A program made the translations under genes and the position numbers. From NCBI GenBank assembly GCA_937898685.1, contig CALEJT010000003.1, forward strand, positions 1 through 64,000: a DNA stretch of 64,000 nt. The letters are read 5' to 3'. The stretch is from an uncultured Gammaproteobacteria bacterium (lineage in GTDB: Bacteria; Pseudomonadota; Gammaproteobacteria; Pseudomonadales; Pseudohongiellaceae). This document shows, one piece after another, positions 58,680 through 64,000 of the stretch. The notes beneath the pieces were generated by a model, which saw nothing but the letters and a program-made list of their open reading frames with translations, was not told the DNA's origin and did not search any database. Position 1 is the stretch's first letter. Each line of letters begins with the position of its first letter.

Positions 58680-60452
58680 ATGTCGCAAAACCGGCCCGTA
58701 GCCAACTACTTAGAGAACAAGTTCGTGCGCAAAAAACTGTATCGTCCCAGCATCCTGCTGCTGCCGTTGGCCATCAGTGCCTGTACCACCGTCGAACAAA
58801 CCCCAGTTCCCGCAGAGCCCAATCCGCCGGCCGTGGTGCAAGAAGCACCGCGCAGTGAGCCGGTGATCGAAAACCTCGTCTACCAGGCCACGGAGCGTCG
58901 TTACCGCCCGATCGAGCCGGTCAGACCGGCCGTGGACGATGAAGCTGAACCCGTGATCGAGCCGGTCATGACCGTGGTGCCGATGACCGCCAATCGTGTG
59001 GTCGAGCGTGCCATCAACGACCTGCTCCAGAACGGCCGCGGCGCTCTGCAGACCTGGGTTGCCCGTAGTCAGATCTACTTCCCCATGATCGAGAAGATCT
59101 TCGCCGAGGAGGGGGTACCTGATGAACTCAAGTATCTCGCCCTGGGCGAAAGCGGTTTGAATCCCGTTGCCGGCAGCCCCGCCGGTGCGATGGGCATGTG
59201 GCAGTTCATGGCGGCCACCGCGCGCGGCGAAGGCCTGCGCGTCGACAGTTGGGTGGACGAACGCCGCGATCCCGAAAAAGCCACGCGCGCCGCGGCCCAG
59301 CATCTGAAAGCCCTGCACCAGGACTACAACGGTCGCTGGCATCTGGCACTGGCCGGCTACAACTGCAGCAACCGCTGCATCGGTCGCGCCGTCGAGAAAG
59401 CCGGCGGCACGCTGGAAAATCCGCCGAGCTATTGGGACGTCTATCCTTATCTGCCCAAGGAAACCCGTGAATTCGTGCCGCGCTTCATCGCCACGTCGCT
59501 GATCGTGTCGCAGCCCGAGTTCTATGGCCTCGAAGTCGAGGACCTCGGCCAGGAACTGGCCTATGACATCGTGCACGTGAAAGGCATGCTCAGCCTGGCC
59601 GACGCTGCCCGTTTCGCCGGCACCGACCTGCCCTCGATCAAGAATCTGAATCCCGCGCTGCTGCGCAATACCCTGCCCAACGACGCTGAGCCCTACGCGC
59701 TGAAGATTCCGCTGGGCACCTACGACCGCTTCGTCGCCGCCCTCGAAGCCGCCCAGCCGCGCGGCGCCAGCCAGGAGGGTCAATACGTGGTCAAGAAGGG
59801 CGACACGCTCGGCAAGATCGCGCAGAACTACAAGGTCAGCGTGGCGGAGATCCAGGCTGCCAATGGCATCCAGGGCCACATGATCAAGATCGGTCAGAAA
59901 CTCAACATTCCCGGCCACAGTGGTGGCACGCCGATCACCGTGATGAACACCGAGCGTGAGTTCGTGGCCTACGGCCGCAGTGAACCGCGCCCGATCAAGC
60001 TCGTCGAAGGCTTCCAGTTGGTACAGCAGACGGGTTCCACGCCCGGCAAACCGCTGCTGGCCGTGCGTCTGACCGAGAACGACGAAGACGAAGGCGTACA
60101 GAGCCTAGTGCCCACCGTCTACAAGGTGCGCCCCGGCGACACCCTGGGCACCATCGCCCGTCGCTTCGGTGTGTCGGTGGCGAGTATCCAGGAAACCAAC
60201 CGCCTCTCGGGTAGCCTGATCTTCCCGAACCAGCAACTCACCATCCACTCGCCGACCTCCGCGAAACTGGATCCGGCCGACCCAGCTCCTGTAGCCACGG
60301 CTCAGCGCGAGTCGCGCAGTTACGAAGTGCAGTCGGGTGACAACCTCTTCGGCATCGCCCGCAAGTTCGGTGTGAGCGTGGATGCCCTGAAACGACTCAA
60401 CAGTCTGTCGAGCGACAGAATCCGCGTCGGCCAGAAGCTCCTGATCGACTGA
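58680..60452 (+). CDS. mltD: Membrane-bound lytic murein transglycosylase D (MltD) with three LysM domains
   Basis: The 590-residue lipoprotein has a signal ending in LAISAC and a linker rich in Pro/Glu/Val. The SLT domain lies at about 130-260 with the catalytic Glu in LALGESGLNP, the GMWQFMAATARGEGL motif and LAGYNCS. Three LysM repeats follow (about 364-410, 480-520 and 547-590: YVVKKGDTLGKIA, YKVRPGDTLGTIA, YEVQSGDNLFGIA). It cleaves peptidoglycan glycan strands from the outer membrane. The start is uncertain: ATG 58680 gives a longer leader, while GTG 58725 would give a more usual 20-residue lipoprotein signal. Neither has a strong ribosome site. Confidence 0.93.
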   Translation: MSQNRPVANYLENKFVRKKLYRPSILLLPLAISACTTVEQTPVPAEPNPPAVVQEAPRSEPVIENLVYQATERRYRPIEPVRPAVDDEAEPVIEPVMTVVPMTANRVVERAINDLLQNGRGALQTWVARSQIYFPMIEKIFAEEGVPDELKYLALGESGLNPVAGSPAGAMGMWQFMAATARGEGLRVDSWVDERRDPEKATRAAAQHLKALHQDYNGRWHLALAGYNCSNRCIGRAVEKAGGTLENPPSYWDVYPYLPKETREFVPRFIATSLIVSQPEFYGLEVEDLGQELAYDIVHVKGMLSLADAARFAGTDLPSIKNLNPALLRNTLPNDAEPYALKIPLGTYDRFVAALEAAQPRGASQEGQYVVKKGDTLGKIAQNYKVSVAEIQAANGIQGHMIKIGQKLNIPGHSGGTPITVMNTEREFVAYGRSEPRPIKLVEGFQLVQQTGSTPGKPLLAVRLTENDEDEGVQSLVPTVYKVRPGDTLGTIARRFGVSVASIQETNRLSGSLIFPNQQLTIHSPTSAKLDPADPAPVATAQRESRSYEVQSGDNLFGIARKFGVSVDALKRLNSLSSDRIRVGQKLLID

Positions 60453-60471
60453 CCGAAAACTCCTCGACTTG

Positions 60472-60496
60472 ACGGCGCCCTCGGGCGCCGTTGTTT
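60472..60496 (+). terminator. Terminator after mltD
   Basis: A perfect 8-bp stem, ACGGCGCC (60472-60479) and GGCGCCGT (60484-60491), has a CTCG loop and is followed by TGTTTT. It separates mltD from the rpsU operon. Confidence 0.85.
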
Positions 60497-60541
60497 TATG
60501 TGCGCCACCGCCCTTTTCCGCTATCCAAACAAGCCTTTACT

Positions 60542-60570
60542 TTGCATTTGCCGGGGCGACCCATTACAAT
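60542..60570 (+). promoter_or_regulatory. Promoter candidate for the rpsU-yqeY-dnaG-rpoD operon
   Basis: TACAAT (60565-60570) matches the -10 at five of six positions, with TTGCAT (60542-60547) 17 bp upstream (three of six). The same stretch also reads as a heat-shock-like pair, TTTGCAT and ACCCAT (60559-60564). The leader to the rpsU ATG is about 88 nt. Confidence 0.5.
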
Positions 60571-60664
60571 CCGCACCCCTGTTACCGACGCTACCTGCAA
60601 GGTGGCGGCCAGTTTCAAAAATTTGTAAGCCGAATCAACCAATTAACTGACACTTGGAATTTCT

Positions 60665-60880
60665 ATGCCCGTAGTGCGTATCAAAGAGAATGAGCCGTTT
60701 GACGTGGCCCTGCGTCGCTTCAAGCGTTCCTGTGAGAAAGCCGGCATCCTCGCCGAAGTGCGTCGTCGCGAGTTCTACGAAAAGCCCACCTCCGTGCGTA
60801 AGCGCAAAGCCGCTGCAGCTGTGAAGCGCCATCAGAAGAAAGTCTCCCGCGAGAACCGTCGTACTCAGCGTCTGTACTGA
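60665..60880 (+). CDS. rpsU: 30S ribosomal protein S21
   Basis: The 71-residue basic protein is a full-length S21 (MPVVRIKENEPFDVALRRFKRSCEKAG in the standard order, then RREFYEKPTSVRKRKAAAA and the basic tail RRTQRLY). It joins the 30S subunit near the anti-Shine-Dalgarno end of 16S rRNA. As in other gammaproteobacteria it is the first gene of the operon that also makes primase and the main sigma factor. The ribosome site is weak, as often seen for rpsU. Confidence 0.98.
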   Translation: MPVVRIKENEPFDVALRRFKRSCEKAGILAEVRRREFYEKPTSVRKRKAAAAVKRHQKKVSRENRRTQRLY

Positions 60881-60904
60881 TCACTGAGCCTCAAGACCCA
60901 CGCC

Positions 60905-61357
60905 ATGGCAGACCACCCGATCAAGGCCCGCATCGTCGAAGCAATGAAGGATGCGATGCGGGCACGTGAGAAAGAACGGCTGGGCACCATCCGTCTGATC
61001 CTGGCGGAGTTCAAGAAAATCGAAGTCGACGAACGCATTGATGTCGACGACACCCGTGCCGTCGCAGTGCTCGACAAGATGGTCAAGCAGCGACGCGAGT
61101 CGATCAAACAGTACGAGGCCGGTGGCCGCGCGGAATTGGCCGCAGCAGAGCAGGCCGAGATCGACGTCATTCAAACCTTCCTCCCGGCTGCGCTCAGCGA
61201 AGCCGAGATCGATGCGATCATCAAAGACGCCATCACCCAAAGCGGTGCCTCCAGCATGAAGGACATGGGCGCGGTGATGAACCTGGCCCGTCCGCAGTTG
61301 CTCGGCCGCGCCGACATGGGCGTAGTGAGCCAGCGCGTCAAACAGCTTCTTTCCTGA
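60905..61357 (+). CDS. GatB/YqeY domain protein
   Basis: The 150-residue protein is a stand-alone YqeY-type domain (IKARIVEAMKDAMRAREKERLGTIRLILAEFK in segments; EQAEIDVIQTFLPAALSEAEIDAII; MKDMGAVMNLARPQLLGRADMGVVSQRVK). It resembles the tRNA-binding tail of GatB, so a role with tRNA is suspected but unproven. It lies between rpsU and dnaG with short gaps (24 and 42 nt), a placement found in many proteobacteria such as Pseudomonas relatives but not in E. coli. Confidence 0.93.
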   Translation: MADHPIKARIVEAMKDAMRAREKERLGTIRLILAEFKKIEVDERIDVDDTRAVAVLDKMVKQRRESIKQYEAGGRAELAAAEQAEIDVIQTFLPAALSEAEIDAIIKDAITQSGASSMKDMGAVMNLARPQLLGRADMGVVSQRVKQLLS

Positions 61358-61399
61358 GGCAGGGGCCCCAAGTCGGGCTCTCTGTTATCCTCGCCCACC

Positions 61400-63193
61400 A
61401 TGGCCGGGATCATTCCACAGCGCTTCATCGACGACCTGCTCGCCCGAGTGGACATCGTCGACGTCATCGACTCGCGCGTGAAGCTGCGCAAGACCGGCAA
61501 GAACTACTCCGGTCTCTGCCCCTTCCATCAGGAAAAATCGCCCTCCTTCACCGTACAGCCCGAAAAACAGTTCTATTACTGCTTCGGCTGCGGCGCCGGC
61601 GGCAATGCCATCGGCTTCGTCATGGACTACGAGAACCTCGAGTTCCCGGAAGCGGTGGAACTGCTGGCGCGCGACCTCGGCATGGAAGTGCCACGCGAGG
61701 ACAAGGGCCGACGTCAAAGCGCCGATCGCGAGCACTCGCATCACGAAACGCTGCTGACCCTGCTCGACAAGGTGAACCAATACTTCCAGCAGCAACTGAG
61801 GCAGCACCCACAGAAACAACGCGCCATCGACTATCTGAAGAAACGCGGTCTCACCGGCGAAATCGCGCGAGATTTCGGGCTCGGTTACGCACCACCCGGC
61901 TGGCGCAACCTGCTCGAAGCCTTCGGCAGCAATGAGCAGCAGAAGAAGAATCTGCTCGAAGCGGGACTCCTGATCGAGAACCCCGAGAACAAACACAATC
62001 CGCTCTACGACCGTTTCCGCGATCGCATCATGTATCCGATCCGCAACCAGAAGGGGCGCGTGATCGGTTTCGGTGGTCGCGTGTTGGGCGACGACAAACC
62101 GAAGTACCTCAACTCACCGGAAACACCGGTTTTCCGCAAGGGAGAAGAGCTCTACGGTCTCTACGAAGCGCGCCGCAAGCTGCGCCACATCGAGCGCTTC
62201 CTGCTGGTCGAAGGCTACATGGACGTCATCGCTCTGGCGCAGAACGGCATCCACTACTCGGTGGCCACCCTCGGCACTGCCACCAGCGCGACACATCTGC
62301 GCGTGCTGTTCAAATACACGAGTGAGCTCGTGTTCTGCTTCGATGGCGACAACGCCGGTCGTGAAGCCGCCTGGCGCGCGCTGCAGCAGGCACTGCCGCT
62401 CTTGGAAGACGGACGCAGCATACGCTTTCTGTTCCTGCCCGAGGGGCAGGACCCCGACACCCAGGTGCGCACCATCGGGAAGGACGCCTTCGAAGCGAGT
62501 CTTGCCAGTTCCACGCGAATGGCCGATTTCCTGTTCGACACGCTGACGGCACGTCTCGACATCGATTCGCTCGAAGGCAAGGCCCGCCTCGCCAAACTCG
62601 CGCTCCCGCTCCTGCAACAGGTACCCAAGGGAGTGTTCCGCAAGCTGCTGTTCGACCGGCTCGACCAACTCACCGGCATGGCATCGCAGGGCGGCACGCA
62701 AAGTCCGGCTTCATCGGGGCCGCCTCCAGCGCCACCGTTGGGCGCTCCGCCATCCGGTGGCTTCCGCCGCCAGGCTGCGCAACCGCGCATAAGGGTAGAG
62801 ATGCCGCCGTGCATCAAGGCCGTCAATTTGCTGATCCGCCGCCCCTCGTTGGTGCGCCTGATGCAGCACGAGGACGAACTGGCCGAGATCCGCGCCGAGG
62901 GCATGGAACTGCTGCTGAAAGTGGCCGAGATCGCCCGACTGTGCCCCGATGGCAGCTCCATGGAGCTGATGAGCCGGATTTTCGCCACTTCCTATGGCAA
63001 CCAGCTCACATCCTTGCTCGGACGTGAACTGATTACACCCGAGGAGGGAATGGAACAGGAATTTGGCGATCTAATCGCACAAATGTTACATGCGCACCGC
63101 CAGCGCCTGGCCCGCCAGGCCGTGGTGAAGGCGCTGCACCGCCGTCATGCGAGCGTACAACCCGATGCCAACGGTCAACCCGCTGAAAGCTAA
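61400..63193 (+). CDS. dnaG: DNA primase
   Basis: The 597-residue protein has the CHC2 zinc-binding domain (about 1-100; CPFHQEKSPSF with CFGCGAGGNAIGF), the catalytic core (about 110-420) with the TOPRIM Glu in FLLVEGYMDVIAL and Asp pair in ELVFCFDGDNAGREAA, and a C-terminal DnaB-interacting helical domain (about 460-597). A Pro/Gly/Ser-rich linker (about 430-450) joins core and C-domain. It makes RNA primers for replication. Its length is close to the 581 residues of E. coli primase. It is third in the operon, with a 42-nt gap after the yqeY-like gene. Confidence 0.97.
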   Translation: MAGIIPQRFIDDLLARVDIVDVIDSRVKLRKTGKNYSGLCPFHQEKSPSFTVQPEKQFYYCFGCGAGGNAIGFVMDYENLEFPEAVELLARDLGMEVPREDKGRRQSADREHSHHETLLTLLDKVNQYFQQQLRQHPQKQRAIDYLKKRGLTGEIARDFGLGYAPPGWRNLLEAFGSNEQQKKNLLEAGLLIENPENKHNPLYDRFRDRIMYPIRNQKGRVIGFGGRVLGDDKPKYLNSPETPVFRKGEELYGLYEARRKLRHIERFLLVEGYMDVIALAQNGIHYSVATLGTATSATHLRVLFKYTSELVFCFDGDNAGREAAWRALQQALPLLEDGRSIRFLFLPEGQDPDTQVRTIGKDAFEASLASSTRMADFLFDTLTARLDIDSLEGKARLAKLALPLLQQVPKGVFRKLLFDRLDQLTGMASQGGTQSPASSGPPPAPPLGAPPSGGFRRQAAQPRIRVEMPPCIKAVNLLIRRPSLVRLMQHEDELAEIRAEGMELLLKVAEIARLCPDGSSMELMSRIFATSYGNQLTSLLGRELITPEEGMEQEFGDLIAQMLHAHRQRLARQAVVKALHRRHASVQPDANGQPAES

Positions 63194-63216
63194 TGCCTTT
63201 TCTACCGCCGAAAGAC

Positions 63217-63290
63217 CTTGCATTTTGTCGGGACGCCCTCATTCTGTAAGAGCGCGCCGCTGGCACTGGTTCCGGCGCTTGCAGTAAAAT
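63217..63290 (+). promoter_or_regulatory. rpoD: Possible internal rpoD promoters
   Basis: The 147-nt dnaG-rpoD gap holds two weak signals. CTTGCAT (63217-63223) and CCTCAT (63237-63242) resemble a sigma-32 heat-shock pair with a 13-bp spacer. TAAAAT (63285-63290) resembles a sigma-70 -10 without a good -35. E. coli rpoD has an internal heat-shock promoter, so this is plausible, but motif matches alone do not prove it. Confidence 0.33.
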
Positions 63291-63340
63291 ACGCGGCTAC
63301 CCTGACTCCCCGCCTCCCAACACTAGGTAACTCACACACC

Positions 63341-64000
63341 ATGAGCGATTCCGGTTCCCAGCAATCCAGCCTCAAAGCCCTCATCGCCAAAGGGAAGGAG
63401 CAGAACTACCTAACCTTCGCTGAGGTGAACGACCACCTGCCCGAATCCATCTCCGATCCGGACCAGGTCGAAGACATCATCCAGATGATCGACGACATGG
63501 GCATCAAGGTGTATGAAACCGCACCCGATGCCGATCAGCTGTTGATGTTGGAGGGTGAATCTTCCACCACCGACGAACTCGCTGCTGCCGAGGCCGCAGC
63601 GGCACTTGCGGCCGTAGAGAACGAAGCCGGTCGCACCACCGACCCCGTGCGCATGTACATGCGCGAAATGGGCACGGTGGAACTTCTGACTCGCGGTGGT
63701 GAGATCGCTATCGCCAAGCGCATCGAAGAAGGTCTGCGCGAACTGATGGCCGCCATGGCCTATTTCCCGGGCACCGTCGAAATGGTGCTGAAGGAATATG
63801 ACGCCGTCGAGAAAGAAGGCAAACGCCTGGGCGACGTGTTGGTGGGCTACCTCGACACAAACGACGAACCCGAGGTGGCCGAAACCACCGACGACTCCGA
63901 TGCCAACCCGGAAGAAGCCGCTGCCGTCGTCGATGATGAAGAAGACGACAGCGATGGCGTGCCCGCGGCCGATGACGAAGAAACCTCCAACGGCCCCGAT
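63341..64000 (+). CDS. rpoD: RNA polymerase sigma factor RpoD (partial, N-terminal)
   Basis: The first 220 codons of the primary sigma factor are present; the gene runs off the window. Region 1.1 (about 1-80: LKALIAKGKEQNYLTFAEVNDHLP, QIIQMIDDMGIKVYE-like) is followed by region 1.2 (about 95-130: TDPVRMYMREMGTVELLTR), then the start of the non-conserved region. That region is very acidic (EDDSDG, DDEE runs). Where E. coli has TREGE, this protein reads TRGGE. It is last in rpsU-yqeY-dnaG-rpoD, with a possible promoter of its own. Confidence 0.97.
   Translation, partial: MSDSGSQQSSLKALIAKGKEQNYLTFAEVNDHLPESISDPDQVEDIIQMIDDMGIKVYETAPDADQLLMLEGESSTTDELAAAEAAAALAAVENEAGRTTDPVRMYMREMGTVELLTRGGEIAIAKRIEEGLRELMAAMAYFPGTVEMVLKEYDAVEKEGKRLGDVLVGYLDTNDEPEVAETTDDSDANPEEAAAVVDDEEDDSDGVPAADDEETSNGPD

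Noticed and set aside
63261..63282. Sigma-54-like TGGCAC...TTGC pair before rpoD
   Set aside because: The spacing between GG and GC is far larger than the fixed sigma-54 distance.
1..64000. Mobile elements, CRISPR arrays, tRNA and rRNA genes
   Set aside because: No transposase, integrase, regularly spaced repeats or tRNA/rRNA-like sequence was recognised, and intergenic gaps are too short for most of these.

Overview
This window is chromosomal DNA of a GC-rich, Gram-negative bacterium, most likely a free-living aerobic gammaproteobacterium. The evidence is a complete Mla outer-membrane lipid pathway, a PBP1b with an adjacent TPR lipoprotein as in Pseudomonas, MltD, AsmA, CopA/CopB, and the rpsU-yqeY-dnaG-rpoD operon lying opposite tsaD-folB-folK. 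Genus cannot be fixed from the sequence alone. I see no insertion sequence, prophage, CRISPR array, tRNA or rRNA. Genes are densely packed and many overlap by 1-8 nt.

Layout. 1-119: tail of a response-regulator receiver domain. 196-8891: a G8/beta-helix secreted protein, a small cytochrome c, a MacA/FtsX/LolD-type ABC exporter operon and a PQQ quinohemoprotein alcohol dehydrogenase. 9231-20019: a GH46-like hydrolase with a peptidoglycan-binding domain, an FAD monooxygenase, a giant AsmA protein, a PQQ sugar dehydrogenase, and an ATP-grasp/alpha-E fusion coupled to a transglutaminase. 20226-27309: an accessory exported-protein cluster with three related DUF6152-type proteins, an active trypsin-like protease overlapping a second one that has lost its whole catalytic triad, and a Tat-exported sugar-isomerase-like protein. 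27535-31687: PBP1b, its probable LpoP-type activator, and a Tat-exported FMN alpha-hydroxyacid oxidoreductase. 32583-37794: an ankyrin / DUF1592-family cytochrome / DUF1552 exported cassette of unknown function. 37841-43611: a partner-switching module (GAF-PP2C phosphatase, HATPase kinase, STAS protein) running directly into mlaF, mlaE, mlaD, mlaA and mlaC. 43765-50477: a coiled-coil protein, CinA, a Cache-HAMP-PP2C phosphatase that appears to start at AUU, a pseudouridine synthase and small membrane proteins. 50498-53608: copper-resistance operon. 53741-58366: pirin, alanine dehydrogenase, a cytochrome c'-like lipoprotein, folK, folB, tsaD. 58680-64000: mltD, then rpsU, yqeY, dnaG and the 5' part of rpoD.

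The most interesting candidate system is the Rsb-Mla arrangement. The STAS protein sits where MlaB would be, 4 nt before mlaF, and keeps the phosphorylatable DSSG serine. Its presumed kinase and phosphatase lie immediately upstream, so retrograde phospholipid transport may be switched by phosphorylation. Other leads are the triad-less protease, the ankyrin/DUF1592/DUF1552 cassette, the ATP-grasp/alpha-E/transglutaminase pair, the signal-less GH46-type enzyme, and operator-like inverted repeats at several promoters.
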